The notes: generated from the sequence alone by a model not told the origin. DNA of 64,000 bases from Inonotus obliquus (GCA_032164295.1 JAJHTX010000010.1:1426001-1490000), one strand, 5' to 3'; positions 21,505 to 35,245 are shown, counted from the first letter of the stretch. Translations and numbers: made by a program.

Positions 21505-23226
21505 ATGGACGACGGAACTGAGAAGAATTCTTTCTTGTGCAACGAGCTGCAATGCTCTAACCTGCATGACTCTGAGGAGTACTCCACTCTCGAGCAGGCT
21601 GCAGCGACGGTATGGACGGTGGTGGAAGACGGGTTGGACAGCGCAGCTCTGATATTTGCTGAGTGGTGAGTCGGGAAACGCATCGATCGACAATACCCTA
21701 TACCTATAATACTCATCGTCTTGAGCAGCGAAAACTCGCACGATTTCGTGAATCACCTCAAATCCGTGCGGAGATCGTATGCCTCCTCTCTCAAGCTATT
21801 ACGCAACTTTCAGGCGTTCACGGCGATGATGGTCGACAGAGTGAAACAGTTCGAGAAGAAGCTCGAGGAGTTCGAAAATCAGATCACCTGCACTGCTATG
21901 AGCTATGGATTAAATCTTCTCCCGGACGAGGTGCTTGCCGAGATATTCGTCCTTACCGCAACCACGCTGGAGGAGAAGGTGGCGCTATCGCTGGTGTGCA
22001 AGAGGTTCAGGAGAGTGATGATGTCGATGCGGAGGATGTGGGATGGGTATCGCATCGATTCAAACCAGTCACGAGAACAGATGATTGCAATTGCTGAAGG
22101 CAACAGGTTTGTTTCGCTGAAGGCTCGTCTCCATGCCAGATCCCCGGTGGCTTTCGTGAAATGTATCCTGTCCCTCGAACCGGAAGAGCTGGAATGTCCA
22201 TTTTTCGACGAATCATCCTGGGAAACATTTGGGCCAATTCTGGCTGGATGGAGCGCGCAGAATCTCCGTAGTTTGGTGATACACTCCCGCTGTCCCAACA
22301 TGCGTATTCTCGAAAAATGGAATTTTCCGCACCTCGAAAGCCTAGAGGCCGACTTCGTTCCAGGAACCGCACTCGGGAGGAACCTGGTTCGGTGTAGATT
22401 GGACCAAATTCGAGATAACGAAGTAGGTTCGCTGAGGAATTTCCTTGCAAACGCAAATTCTCTTCAGGATCTACATGTTACTAGCTGCAGCATAACTTTT
22501 TACGAAATGTGCGACCTTCCTTCACTTCGCAGTCTGGGGATCAATTTCGTGCCTCACCCATCCCTTGCCAAACACCTGGTTCGTCTTCGATTATCGTGTC
22601 CTATGGGCATGAACTACTTTCGTCTGCCCGAGCTGCTCGATTTTTTATCGATTTCGACAGCACTACAAGAGCTCGACCTCGTTATTGATGGCATCTTTGA
22701 CATAGACGACGCGTTACCGGCAGTAACTATGCCTAGCATTGTCTCGTGTGCCATCCTGGATCGTCGAGCGTTCTCGGCTATATTGATTGCGAAACTCCGT
22801 ATGCCCAACCTTCGAACGCTAAAACTAGAACTAGTTTACATTCCCACGCAGTATCTGGAGGAATTCCAGACTTCCCTACACTCCATGAAATCACTTGAGG
22901 AGCTCGAATTGAAGGCGGGTACAGTGCTCGCCGATTTACTCGACGAAATCATCAGGTTTGCTCCTCATCACCTCGAGTCGTTCTCGTTGAAGGATTGCTA
23001 TGAGTATGGTTCATTCGTCGTCTCGAGTACATCTCCCGTTCCTCTGCGACGGCTTATCCGCTTTACAAATGGACATTTTCATCTTGATAATGCTTTCATA
23101 CCGGACATCGTTGATTACCTGAGGTCGGTCGGGCTGGACAAGGTCAAGATTGAATTTTGTAACTGTACGTGGTGGAGGAATGGAACATATGGGCTAGACG
23201 AGGTACTATCGGCGAAACAGTACTAG
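21505..23226 (+). CDS. F-box/LRR-like protein G
   Basis: Predicted F-box substrate receptor of about 553 residues. Exon 1 is 21505-21665, the intron 21666-21728 (63 nt) and exon 2 21729-23226. The family's usual ATG position (21496) reads ATG GAC TGA, so the start has moved to the ATG nine bases downstream, which restores the conserved frame (LEQAAATVWTVVEDGLDSAA). The F-box core is LLPDEVLAEIFVLTATTLEE then LSLVCKRF. The LRR part resembles F, including the longer loop SCPMGMNYFRLPELLDFLSI. The intron and exon-1 end match gene E (GTGAGTCGGGAAACGCATCG). Confidence 0.82.
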
Positions 23227-23899
23227 TCAGGGTAGGAATCTGCATGACCAAGATGGTGCACGAGGACTGGGTCTCGGCTTTGGATGTGGGAGATGGGTGT
23301 GTAGTATCTTACTCTCATCTCTGCTACGAAGAGTGACTGAGGGCGACCCGTGAGTGAGTATTCGATAGACAAGGTTGGTGTATTATTGGTAAAGGAGAAA
23401 ATAGATTTTGCCCCCTCATGCCGATGTCCGTTTTCTTGAATACACCGGACGTTTAGGATCGCCTGACTCATCTTTGCTATGAAGAGTGCGGTCGGAACCT
23501 CGAATGAATGAGTATTTGATAGACAAGGTTGGTGACTTGTCGATAAGAGAGAGGACAGGTCACGTATATAATTTCGAAATATTGACACAAGAAAATATTG
23601 GACGCCTTTAGCATAGTAAGTAGTTTCTATTTATATTCATATTCACTCGCCGAATTCTGAATCAGTGTGAGAAAGTCTGACATAATACTGTATCGTACTT
23701 GCCTCGGCTGACGTAAACTATCCGATCCATCACGCGCTGGAAGGCCACTTTTTCTCATACGCCTGCAATTTATTCGACTGGCACGCTCTTTTTGCATGTC
23801 CTTCCTCGACCAATACAGTCGCATATAAAAGGACGCGTAAGCTACAGCCTTACAATCCAATCACCTCGCACTTCCTTTATCCCTCATCAAACTGAAGCC
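23227..23899. other. Intergenic region at the end of the + strand array
   Basis: No gene is supported. Two imperfect copies of a unit of about 70 bp lie at about 23315-23380 and 23477-23542 (both contain GATAGACAAGGTTGGTG). A weaker relative occurs near 17095. The last 100 bp are the leader of the BTB gene. Confidence 0.45.
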
Positions 23900-25608
23900 A
23901 TGTCGTTTCTCCAAAAACCACAGGCTGGTGTCAACATAAGCGTTGACACCAATACTGCCAGCTTGAAATCTTCGTTGGGCAGCAAAGCGAACCATCAAGA
24001 TGAATTTGAGTCTGATGATGACTCCGTTCCACCGTCGCCCGCATCAGTAGCGAGCGATTCGAGCGCCGGGAGTTGGGGGAAGATGTCTCAAGTTTCTCGT
24101 GGCCCGCCTGCTATTAGGAGGCACCCGGAGTACTACATTGATAGTGGTGATGTCGTCTTTTTAGTACGTGTTTTTTCTCTCTACGTATTTAGTTTTCCGC
24201 GCAACTTTGGTTGACACGACCTTATCAACAGGTTGAGACTACGCTGTTCAAAGTCCATAGTTACTTCTTCGTACGCGAGTCGACTAAGTTCCGAGATATC
24301 CTTTGTATACCTTCCCGTACGGGGACGATGCTCAAGGCTTCGTCGGACTCATACCCTGTTGGGCTACGTGACGCCTCTGCGAAAGATTTCGCTCGTTTCC
24401 TTTGGATTTTCTACAACCCGTAAGTAACCCTTTCGATTGTATACTTGCCGCACGAAACTCAATCCATCCTTCCCCTTTTTTCTCTCGTCTCGTAAACTAT
24501 CAACATCACTAGGACCTACTCCTATGCTGCCTCAATCCCCAAATGGTCTTCCATCTTACGTCTTTCCCATCTTTGGTCCTTCCCACAAATCAAATCTCTC
24601 GCCATTCGCGAAATGGACCTTCTACCCATCTCACCTGTTGATAAAGCTGTAATGGCAAAAGAATTCCAAGTTGATCCAGAAAGGAGATGGTTGGAAACTG
24701 CCTATGCCGCTTTGGGAGCCAGAGAGGAGCCGTTGACTAAGGAGGAAGGGAGGAGACTCGGATTGGATGTTGTACTTTTACTTGCGCGCGTAAGGGAGAG
24801 GATTAGGGAGAGGAAGAGGAAGGAGGGGGAGGAAAGGGAGGATAGGGAAGCTAGGGAGATTAAAGAGATTAGGGAGAAGGAGAGGATGAATGCGCTTCCT
24901 CCTCCTCCTACGAACATCCGAGACGAACCCATCGGAAAGGAGGAAGAAGAATACTATATTCAAAGAGCTACCGCTATTGCTACCGCACAATGCCTAACCA
25001 ACAGCAAACCTAACCAAGAAATTACTCCGAATGTTATTGCCGATCATAGTCATCAAGACGAAGATTTTCGTCCTGTCTCGCCGGTACGAAGTGAGGGATC
25101 TTACGATGACGATGACGACGACAATGAGAATGAGTGTGGGTATGACCCTAGGATGGCTGAATCGATGTATCTTCCTCCTAAACCTCCTTCTCAACCTTCG
25201 CAATCGTGTCATCAGCAGAGGCAATCCGATCATCATCAGCGCCACCACCTGCAAGGTATGAGCCCGAGCAATAGTAACAGCGCCAGCTTATCGGGAAGTG
25301 GAAACAGGGATGTAGCTGGAAATGGAAGTGGGAGTCATGCAGGAAGCTCGATGCATCCATCTTTCGCATCTTTGACAACTCCTCCACCAATAAATCCGAA
25401 TTCGATCTCTCAGAATCAAAATCAATCCCAGGATCACAATCGTACCCACTCTCACTCTCATGCTCCTCACAACTACCCGTTCCCTCCTTCCGCTATGCAC
25501 CAGATGCAACAGCTACATCAAATGCAACAGATGCAACAGATGGCGATGGGAATGAAAGGGTACACAGAAGATGACGTAGCTGCCGTTAAAGAGGTTTTCG
25601 TTTCTTAA
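23900..25608 (+). CDS. BTB/POZ domain protein
   Basis: The predicted protein has 515 residues. Exon 1 is 23900-24163, intron 24164-24231, exon 2 24232-24419, intron 24420-24512, exon 3 24513-25608. Joining keeps the frame throughout. The N-terminal 70 residues are polar and Ser/Asp-rich. The BTB domain starts near residue 75 with HPEYYIDSGDVVFL and VETTLFKVHSYFFV, followed by FARFLWIFYNP at the exon 2/3 border and SSILRLSHLWSFPQIKSLAI. This is the common fungal BTB type. A charged Arg/Glu-rich helix follows (RVRERIRERKRKEGEE), then a long disordered tail with runs of Asp, His, Ser/Asn and Gln/Met. BTB proteins often dimerise or bind Cul3; nothing here identifies a partner. It is not related to the flanking F-box family. 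Confidence 0.85.
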
Positions 25609-27556
25609 TATGCACTTCAAGCATCGAGGGTCGAGGTTGAGGTTGAGGTTGAGGCCGAGGTAGAAAAGGTCGAAGGTTCGTTCATATTCGCGTTCAGTCT
25701 CGAAAACGTTCACGGGTTTCCGGCTAGTTAAAAGTATATCTCTGTCTCCTTCGTCTTCTGTGAACCCTCTCTTGCTCTTTCGTTCCTAGCATCCTACTAC
25801 ACTTCTTCAAATTCAATCTGACTATTTCGCTCTGATTCTGTTTTTTGCTATCGATGGGGATGGATGGTTTGTCCGTTATCGGATGGTTGAATTAATCTCT
25901 CCTCGATTTCTCTCGAAGTCCGAAGTCGAAGTCAAACTCGCATTTGCACTTGAACTTGAACTTGAACATATTGCTGTATGATATGTATCGCCTCATGACT
26001 TTTTACTTCCTAATTTCTAATTTCTAATCACCTATTTGCTACTCAGCTCCATCACTCCGTCATCTGTATGATACACCCGCTTTCTCGTCTTTTGTCTCTG
26101 GCTCTGTCTTGTTCATGTCGCGTCTCATCTCATCTCATCTCCTCATGTCTTGTACATACATACAACCCTCTTATCCTCGTTCTTGTGTATTTACACGTGT
26201 GCGTGTACCGGTTACGGCAGCAGTGGATTGAGCGTTCTGCGTTCTGCGTTGTGTGCATTGTGTGCATTGTGTGTTGCGTGTTGTGAACGATACTGTAGAA
26301 AAGAAATGATATATGTATGTCTAAACATATAAACCAAATTTCATTTCATTTCTTTCCTCCCCTCCTCCTAGTGTCGACTTTCTTACATTACACATTCTCT
26401 TATTTCACACACCAAAAAAAAGGACACAAAAGCTAAAACCGAAACACGAAAAAGTAAAGGTCTTCGAGGTACTTATCAACTTATCAACTTATTTCTCCGA
26501 AGCTAATCCCTCTTGTTTCGCGATATATATATATCATACAGTCATGATATGATATGATGCCGTAACGATTACACAAATCCAATTTCCAATAACGCATTGC
26601 ATTGATATGATATGGATGAGGGTTTATTTTGGAGGTATGATAGATGCACATGCATACAAATCAACTCAACGAAAGCAATTTTTATACAATACGATAAGAT
26701 ACGATACGTCAACAACAGCCGACAACGCAAAAAGCACAAAACACAGAAACGCAAAAACGCAAAACACAGAAACACAAAATGATAAAATGATAAAAGAAGA
26801 GTTCCAAAACATCAAAAGGAGGAGGAGAGGAAGCGATGACGAGGAGTAAGTATATGGTATATGAAATAATAGTATGAGATGGCAGTATGGCAGTATGGCA
26901 GTATGGGATGGTAGTGGAAAAAAGGTAAGAAGGTAAGAATGGAGAAACGAAGAAACGAAGAAGGGAAGAAGGGAAGAATCGAACCAGCGGTACGTCAAAT
27001 GCGTAAATGCGTAAATGCGTAAAAGAAATTTGGGAAGTTTGGAAGTTTGGAAGTTTGGAAGGGATCGCAAAAGATATTGTATGTATGTATGTATGAATGT
27101 TATAAATGCCATCGTAAATCACAAAAAAAAATCGCAAGACAGGAAGAGAGGAAGAGAGGAAAGAGGAAAGAGGAAAGAGGAAGAGAGAAAGGACCACCAT
27201 CAAAAACGAAAACCCAAAAGAAATACGGTTATGGTTGGTATAAGAAAAGGATAAAGATGATTGATGGGTACGCGTGAACAAAAACAAGTCAAAAAACGAA
27301 CAAATAGATGCAATGCAATAGGCGGTGACAATGCAAGAGAGAAAGGGAGAGAGAATGCAGAGAGAATGCAACAGACACGCACACATAGGAGTTGAAAAGG
27401 GTCGACTGCTCACTAGGACTAGGAGAAGTCGTATCCCAGCCACCTACGACACCAATTTGAGTTTTCTCGTCGACTAGTCGTTGGTCGTTCATCAACCCGA
27501 ATCGCGGTCGTGGTCGTCGCACTCTCGAATACCAACCACCAATCACCTAATAGCAA
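25609..27556. other. Intergenic region with simple repeats
   Basis: No gene is supported. The tail-to-tail spacer between the BTB gene (+) and the disordered-protein gene (-) holds many short tandem repeats: TTGAGG units near 25635, TGTGCATTG near 26255, TATCAACT near 26470, ATATGATATGAT near 26540, AAACGC/AAACAC near 26735, GGCAGTAT near 26885, AATGCGTA near 27000, TGGAAGTT near 27045 and AGAGGAA near 27150. Open frames on both strands are low-complexity and not credible. Confidence 0.6.
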
Positions 27557-30500
27557 CTACCTCCCTTCCCTCCCTTCAACACCGACACCTCCCACACTCC
27601 CCACACCAGCAACAATCCCGATCCTTCTCGTCAAAGTACTACATCTCGTAGCCAACCTCTGCAAAGCCTTCCCACTCCCACTCCCACTCCCATTTCCTTC
27701 TGTATTCCTATCTCTATTCCGATTCCTAGCCCTCCGTTGACTTCCTCGAGGACTCCAACCCGTCGCTTCCTCGCACTGGTGGTGTTGATGCCGCCCGTCT
27801 TGACTGTGACTATGATGGGAACGAGAAATGGAATGGGGATGGGAATGGTTCTGATGATGCAGGGAATAAGAATGCTGATGAGGATAATGACGCAGATCGT
27901 ACGGATACTGCTTCGGAGGAGGTGTAGGAACGGGTGTAGGAACTTTCCCAATCCCTCCATTATCTCCGTCCTCTCCAACCTCTCCATCTTCTCCACCCCT
28001 TTCGATTTCAATTATTTCTCTCGAAGTCGTCGAGTGCGAGTGAAAGGAACTCAGACCGGATTGGGATTCGAAGGATTGGGACTGGGATTGATTTCGTTTC
28101 TTACTACTCTGACCTTGACCTTGACCTTCTTCTTCTTCATCTTTCCCGTATCCGTATCCGTATTCGTGTTGGTCACCGTCGTCTTCTTCCCTTCCGATTT
28201 TCGGTGATTGGAAGGGCTTCGGAGGGAAAGGTTTGGAATGATCAAAATACGAATGTCCATGTTCGTTCGAATTCGTTTTCGAATTCTCTTCCTCCCCTTC
28301 CCCAGCCTCATTCTTCCCTTCATCACCGTCGTTCTTCTCATCTTCATCAGACTCATGAAAAAGAACAAAACTCTCCGTCGACATCGACTTTGCAGAAAGA
28401 GCCGAAGAAGCAGCTGAGAGAGAGAGGTTCACTGCGTAATGATGTTGAAGGAGGAAAGAATGGTGAGCTGGTCGTTCTTTATGTTCTGGGTGAACTTCTC
28501 GGTGTTCTGGACGCTCTGGATGACGTTCCGTACGTTCAGAAGATGATCGTTGTGGTTGTGGACCGGTCGGAACGTTCGAACCGTTCTTCTTATCGTCCTC
28601 GATAGATTTCCGTTCGTTGGATTGGAGAATTGGCGGTGCACACTCTCGTTCTCCATCTCCATCTCTATCCCCTTCTCGTTCTCCATCACCGCTTTTCGAA
28701 TCGGGTCTGATGTCAATAACGGCGTCGGCGTCTGTAGAGTTAGAGTTGGTGGGAGGTGAAGACCTAGACCTAGACTCGGGATTAGCTCCAAGTCCGTGTC
28801 CAGAACCAGAGCCTGAACTAAAATTTGAGTTCATCATGCTCCCCATCCCCGAACCTGACCCTGACCCAAACCCGAAACGATTACCTGACCCAAACCCAAA
28901 CCGATTCCGCGCTCCAACCCTGTTCGCTCCATTCACCCTATCCGCCCGATTCGCCAAAGTCGAAGTCGAAGTCGAAGCTGGGGAAGCAGGAGTGGTTGTG
29001 GAACCACCCGATCCGTGCGATCCATGCGACCCATGCGAACCATGAGAAGCAGAAGCAGGAGAAGCAGGAGAAATAGGTGAAATAGGAGAATGAGACGCAG
29101 GAGACGCAACGCGAAACCCACCACAACCACTACCAGACCCAGATGCATAAGGTCCAGCAGCAGAAGCGCTTAACCAAGCTTCAGCTGTCGTTCGTGTTGG
29201 TCCCATGTTTCCTTTTGGTATTGGTACTGATGTTGTTGTTTGAGTTGGGATAGCGTGTGGATTTGGGCGTGGACGTGGTGGTAACGGTCTTGGTCTTTGA
29301 TTCGTTTGAGGTTGATTTTGAGGTTGAGGTAGGGGATTAAGAACGAAACCTTCCTTACGAAACGGACGGAGTGGCGAACCGGGTTGACTTTCGTTCCCAT
29401 CACCATCACCAACGACATCCGGATACGTAAATCCAGATCCAGATACCCCAGAACCAACCTTCACCAAAGGCTTAAAACTCGCACACCGCGCCGAATCTCT
29501 ATAAGAATAAGGATGCTGCGGTGCATAAGCATAGGCATGAGCACCGGCATAAGAGAACGACGTAGAAAAGTGCGTCGCTGCAGGTGTAATAAGCGCCGTC
29601 GTATCCGTATCCGTCGGACTATTCAGACTATTCGGACTGATTGGACTCGGAGAGAATAATGGTGTTGGTTGAGATGAGGCTGAGGTTGAGAAACTCAAAA
29701 TCGTAGTCGTATTTGGTGAAGTTGGTGAAGTCGTAGTTATACTGGTAGTTGGGATTGAATCGGATTCGGTCGGACTTGCAGGGAAGGTCAGTTGACTGCG
29801 GATTCGCGTCGTGGTAGGTGGTACTCGAGTGAGAATTTGCGTAGGTTGAGATTGTAACGGGTTTTGAGGAGTTATACCATTATTCCTCTGCAAACAATAA
29901 AGCAACTATTGAGTATGGAACAAAAAAGAACAAACCTAGAAAACGCACCTCGTAATCCTCTCCACTCCTAAGCCTAACAATCCTGCGACTAATCTCCACT
30001 CCATCCTCAGCCTCCAATCTCGGAGTCGGAGTATACGACGAATCATACGCATACGCATACGCCAAATCATACGGCGGCGGATCTCTATCCCGTTCTCGTT
30101 CAGTAAGAACAAGCCTATCACGTTCACATTCCCCATAATCCGGTGCAGTTTCACCCTCCGCAGCGCCTTCACCACTCGTATTAGCCAACATCTCAGTCAA
30201 ATCTTCAGCAGCAACGCTCGTCGCTTCGCCCATGCTCATAACTCCGGTTTCATCATGTGCATGTGTCGTTCTAAGTGATAGCGATACAGGAGGCGTTTGC
30301 GCGAGTACAGGGTCAACAGGTGTACGCGTCGGCGAAGACGAAGACGACAAAGTAAGCGCAGATACATCTGTCTGAGGCTGAGGATACGTCGGTAACGGGA
30401 CTTGGATATGTCGATAGGGTAAGATCCTAGCCCTTGCCGCTTGCGCGCGAGCGCCCGTCAGTGAAATCCATTCTTCGGGATCTTCCGAGCTGATGGTGGA

Positions 30501-31724
30501 CGTTCCAGGAGACGTTGTTGACGTTGTTGTTGACGTCGCCTCGGTCCATGTAACGTTTGAGATTGTACGGTCGTCTCCTTCGTCTTCGCTATCCACCTCG
30601 GTCTCTGATAATTCATCTCGTCGACGGAACACGGGTGACGGCGAAGATTCCCTCCACGACTCCACTTCTGATTTTTCCTGCGCTCTGAATACTGACCCGG
30701 CATCGTTGCGATTTTCCAATTCCAATTCCCGTCGCTGCTTTTCCTGGCTATCATCACCTCGGGGCTGCGGATCTGTTTCTGCTTCGGAATCAGATTCGCT
30801 GTCTGGAGCTGCTTCGTCCCAACAGAGTGCTTCCCACGCCGAGCACGGATCATCGAATAGAGTTGAGTCTAGTGCGAGGGACTTGAGGAGCGTGTTTGAC
30901 GCTATGAGGGATGTAGGCCATGCTGAAGGTGCCAATGGTGGAGCGGAACGTACGGGGTAAGACGGAGATGGAATAGATTGACGAGGCTGGGTGTATGCGT
31001 ATGTGAATTTCGAATTGTCAGTGTCATGGTACGCGCTATTGTTGTTATTGTTGGTGGTGTCAGAACCACTGCCGTTGACGTGGAAAGAAAAGCGGGATGA
31101 TTCTGAAGGTGTTGATGAGCGGCAAGGTGGTTGTTCATAGCCTAAACCATCTGGAAAGCCATAGCTTGCTAGATAGGCGCGTAAAGGTGCGCTGTAATCT
31201 GTGTTGCGACTTGACGGACGAAGGAACTGGGTGAGATTTGAACGCTCTTGTGTTGGAGTTGGCTCGGCAGATCCTTCTTCCTCTTCCTGTCTTATAGCTG
31301 CCTGCCAACCATATCGACCACGTCGACGCTGCCGCTCCTCACCCTCACCGTCGCTGTCGCTGTCAAAATCCAAATGCGACACCCTCTCCCCGTCATCGTC
31401 ATCATCCCCATCCTCGCCCTCATCATCGACTACTTCGGCAGGAACCGAACTCGGGCCTGGCCGTTCCGTCCGTAGATAGGGTTTGGCAGTCCTCCACGTA
31501 GGACTAATACTAGAGAAAACATGGAGCGGGGCGGGCGCAGAGAGAGGCGCAGGAGCCCAGTTGGCGTTGAAAGTAATCACACTCGGTGTATACCGAGTCC
31601 GAGTGCGGGTGCGCGTAGACGACCATGTCCCTACGCTCGCACGTGGATCGACGACGGTCAAGTTACCGGGGGTGTTCCATTTAGAAGAACTCGTCGTCAG
31701 ACTTGTTAGAGTAGTAGTAGCCAT
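27557..31724 (-). CDS. Large disordered Ser/Pro/Gly-rich protein of unknown function
   Basis: Predicted protein of 1368 residues. Exon 1 is 31724-29949 (592 codons), the intron 29948-29888 (GTGCGT...CAG, 61 nt, phase 0) and exon 2 29887-27557. Joining turns GEDYE into RNNGIT without a frame change. Almost all of it is low-complexity: Asp/Glu runs near residue 100, Ser/Thr/Pro stretches, Gly/Ser-Gly repeats with Phe/Arg (RFGFGSGN) and acidic Glu/Asp tracts. More ordered islands are APLRAYLASYGFPDGLGYEQ, CSAWEALCWDEAAPDS and PEEWISLTGARAQAARARIL. I do not recognise a domain. Long open frames on the opposite strand are by-products of the biased composition. A further small 3' exon cannot be excluded. 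Confidence 0.65.
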
Positions 31725-33542
31725 ATCGCATTCAACCAGAATTTTGGAGTATGTAGGAGTAAGGGGGAGAAGAGATGAGAGAGGAATGAATAGATGCGGG
31801 AGGTAAGGCGGTCAAAAGGAAGCACGCCTTTGAGGGGAAATGAGCCTGGGTCTATGTATTATCAAAAACACCATCAACTCACCTACCTCGGCCACCACAC
31901 AATACGTAACCGACTCTCGCGTTCACAGCTTCAGCAAATCTGAGAAATGGAAGTAACGACGATCAAGGATAAGGTCAGAGTTGGTATTGGAATGGAATTG
32001 AAGGGAGAAGTAGAAGTGCAGTTGAAAGAAGCTTTACTATGGGAATGCAACGACGACGCGAAGGCACGCACAAAGGACGCGGTACCGTACACAGACGAGA
32101 GCAGGGCAGAGCAAAGGCTCAGATGATAGGCAGAGGGTCCCTTGATGCCGCATCTATATCTACTTACACATCATCCATCACAGCGTCCGAGCGAGCGTTC
32201 CAAGTGTCCGCCGCAAACACACCGAACGTCCCTTAACCAGCCCAAATGGAGGTACACTCCACTCCACTCACAAGATCCCATCATCTTATCACCGAACACG
32301 CATTCAGGTCATTGCAGCCCACCAACCCGCCCCGCTTCACCACCGACACTTTGAATGAAAACATGAAACGAATCGATGGAGATTAGACGTGCGTTGTTTT
32401 GCTTAGCGATACTGTAAGTGGGTCCACGTCGATCGTCAATCATAGATCATCGTCCCTAATTAATCCCTTTATGTATTATGTAATTAATCACTAGAACTTC
32501 CGCCCGTTCTTCCGTCGTCGTCGTTAACAATTACACTTGAAGACAAGAGCGTCATTCACTCGAAAGTTTGGAAATCTACGCTCAAGCTCCTCAGGACTGT
32601 GATTATATTGTTGGTGGCTTTTGTATTCGGATGTAATTTACTTTATTGTATTGTGTACAACCAATCTCCCCTTCCTTCCCTTCATAATTGTTTGTTTGCT
32701 GCCGCCCATCAGGAAATTATATTCTAATGCACATAAATGCCATCTCATCTCATCCCAACCTTAAACTCAAAGAGAAGAACCCCGTCTCCACTCTGAGTCA
32801 GGGTGTGGCAGAAATAGTTTTATTAATTGTAATACTAATGTGTAGCTGACTGGCTCATGAGTGGGCTCGTGTGCATGTGTTTTTTCTTGAATTTGTTGTA
32901 CATGAAATATAGGACGATCATCTTGGTATGCTAAAAAACTCCCGAGATTAATTGCAGAGTTGCAGTTGTTTAATCTAATGAGACGAGGTTGCAGATCACC
33001 TCACCCGCGCCCTCACCCTCACCATCAGTACTGTACCTGTGCCCCGTGTTCTCATGCAAACACGCAAAATACACACACCTCCTTAAAATCAGCATAGCAG
33101 GTAATGGATTTAGAATAAGAAGGGCAATAAGGTAATAATAATATTTGAACTGTTTCCCGAGAGAATACATAACACTGTTTAACAAAATCGAATGACATGT
33201 ATATCTATGTATCCTTTCCCGCAATACTAAACCCACTTCTTGGTCTATCATCATCTGTTGCAATATAACCAGTTTATTTCTGACCGATGCAATGCCCAAT
33301 GTTGTGATTTCCTTTGTTGCCACGTATATAGATTGATTCTGTATTTCGAGCCACCTCAGTCTCTTATGCCATGACTGGAGTGAGCCCCTCGCTACATATG
33401 TACGCACACGCACACTATTCGCATTCTTTTGACTCTCCCATAGAGTCATTTACGAGTACTACACAATAACACCACAGTATCTCCATCCCATTCCTCCAGT
33501 CCTCCAGGTTAACATAAGAGGCAAGGATGTATATGCTCACGT
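31725..33542. other. Intergenic region upstream of the disordered-protein gene
   Basis: This holds the divergent promoter side of the gene at 27557-31724 and the 3' flank of F-box gene H. No gene is supported. The stretch 33110-33460 is related to 39540-39840 near gene J (shared CATCATCTGTTGCAATATAA-like block), so it belongs to the duplicated 3' flank of the family. Possible small introns or untranslated exons around 31860-32040 cannot be judged. Confidence 0.4.
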
Positions 33543-35245
33543 TCATTTAGCGGATGCGGATAACACGTCGTCTAGTCCAAACACCCCACTCTTCCACCCC
33601 TCACAGTCGCAAAACTCGATCTTCACTTTGTCCAGCCCGGCGGACCTCAGATAATCAACGAGACACGATATGGAATGCGAATCGAATAAGCCCTCCGAAA
33701 AACGTATAAGCTATCGCAGAGGAGGGTGAGAGGTATGCAAGCGTAGTCGACCGGTGCTGAACGGATCAAATCTTTCGCAACGCTTCAACGAGAACGACCC
33801 AAGGTGATGAGGGGCAAATCGGATGACTTCGTCAAAGAAATCAGCGTGCAGTGTATATGTCTCCAACTCGAGCTCCTCAAGCAATGTCATGGACTGTAGG
33901 GAAGTCCAGAATTCCTCCAGAGTTTCCGTGGAAATGGGATACAGTTGTAGTTTTAGCGTTCGAAGGTTGGGCATACGGAGTTTCGCAATCAAGTCCGAAA
34001 CAGAGCAGCTGCCCGTAATGACACACGTGACGATACTAGGCATAGTCGTAATGCTGACTGTGGCTACGTCATACATCTCAAAGATAGAAACGTCAAGCTC
34101 CTGCAGTGCTGTTAAAGCCGATAAAAAATCGAGCAACTCGGGTAGACGAATCTTGCCGAAACGTGAAGATAATCGAAAATGAACCAAGTGTTTGGCAAGG
34201 GATGGGTGAGGAATGAAGTTGACCTCCAGACTGCGAAGCGAAGGAACGTCGCAGACTTCGTTAAAACGTTTGCCGCAGATTAAAAGACATAGATCCTGAA
34301 GAGAATTTGCGTTTGCAAGGAAATCCCTCAGGGAATCTAGTTCGTTAACGTGAATTCCGACCAATCTACACCGAACCAGGTTCATCCCGAGTTCCGTCGC
34401 TGGAACGAAGCCGGCCTCTAAGCTTTCGAGGTGAGGAAAGTTCCATTCTTTGAGAATATCCATGCTGGGTACGTCGCGGGTACGTCGTATCACCAAACTG
34501 CGGAGATTCTGCGCGTTCCAGCCAGCCAGAATCGGCCCATACTTTTCCCATGATGATTTGTCGAAATAAGCGAGTTCGAGATCTTCCGGTTCAAGCGATA
34601 GAATCCATTCCACGAAACCCAACGGGGACCTGCGATGAATGCAAGCCTTCACGGAAGTATATCCGCTCCCCTCAGCAATTGAAATCATCTGCTCTGGCGG
34701 CTGATTGGAGTTAATGCGATATCCATCCCAAATTCTCCGCATCGACATCATCACTCTCCTGAACCTCTTGCACACAAGTGACAGCCCCACCTTCTCCTCC
34801 AGCGTCGTCGCGGCAAGAACGAATATATCGGCAAGCACATCGTCCGGAATAAGATTCAGTCCATAGTTCAAAGCAGTCCTGCTGATATGATTCTTAAATT
34901 CCTCCAATTTCTGCTCAAGCCGTTTGGCTTCGTCGAGCACCGTCACAGCGAACTCACGGAGCCTACGGAGTGGCTTGAGAGACGAAGTGTACAACCTCCG
35001 CATAGATTTGATATGATTTGCGACGTCATCATGCGAGTTTTCGCTGCTCGAGACGGTGAGTACTATAGACATTGTCGATGCGTTGACCGACTCACCACTC
35101 AGCAAGTAACAGAGCTGTGCTATCCTCGACCATCGTCCATACCGCTGCTGCGGCCTGCTCGAGAGCGGGGTACGTCTCAGAGTAACGCGGACTGGTGGAC
35201 TGTATCTCATTGAATGCGCGATTCCTTCTCATTGGGTTTGACCAT
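33543..35245 (-). pseudogene. F-box/LRR-like gene H, truncated by a stop codon
   Basis: The layout is that of the family: exon 1 ends at 35096, the intron is 35095-35044 (52 nt) and exon 2 runs from 35043. The usual ATG (35245) is out of frame with the conserved peptide, so an inner ATG at 35232 is the best start. The F-box core is LIPDDVLADIFVLAATTLEE then LSLVCKRF. A TAG at 33713-33711 replaces the CAG found in relatives (CTGCGATAG against CTGCGACAG) and ends the protein after about 489 residues. The last 55 residues, as in gene J, are still readable down to 33543. The segment with CIHRRSPLGFVEWILSLEPE is shared with gene A in the + array. It could still be translated as a shorter protein. 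Confidence 0.75.

Noticed and set aside
26569..27443. Hydrophobic open frames of up to 244 codons on the minus strand
   Set aside because: They consist of translated simple repeats (C/T-rich), with leucine/serine/phenylalanine runs only, and are not membrane proteins.
27737..29659. Several open frames on the + strand opposite the disordered-protein gene
   Set aside because: They are low-complexity shadows of the Ser/Gly/Pro-rich coding strand; no start context, intron or domain supports them.
32970..33449. Open frame of 159 codons on the minus strand
   Set aside because: The segment is a duplicated flank (similar to 39540-39840). The frame is not kept over its length in the second copy.
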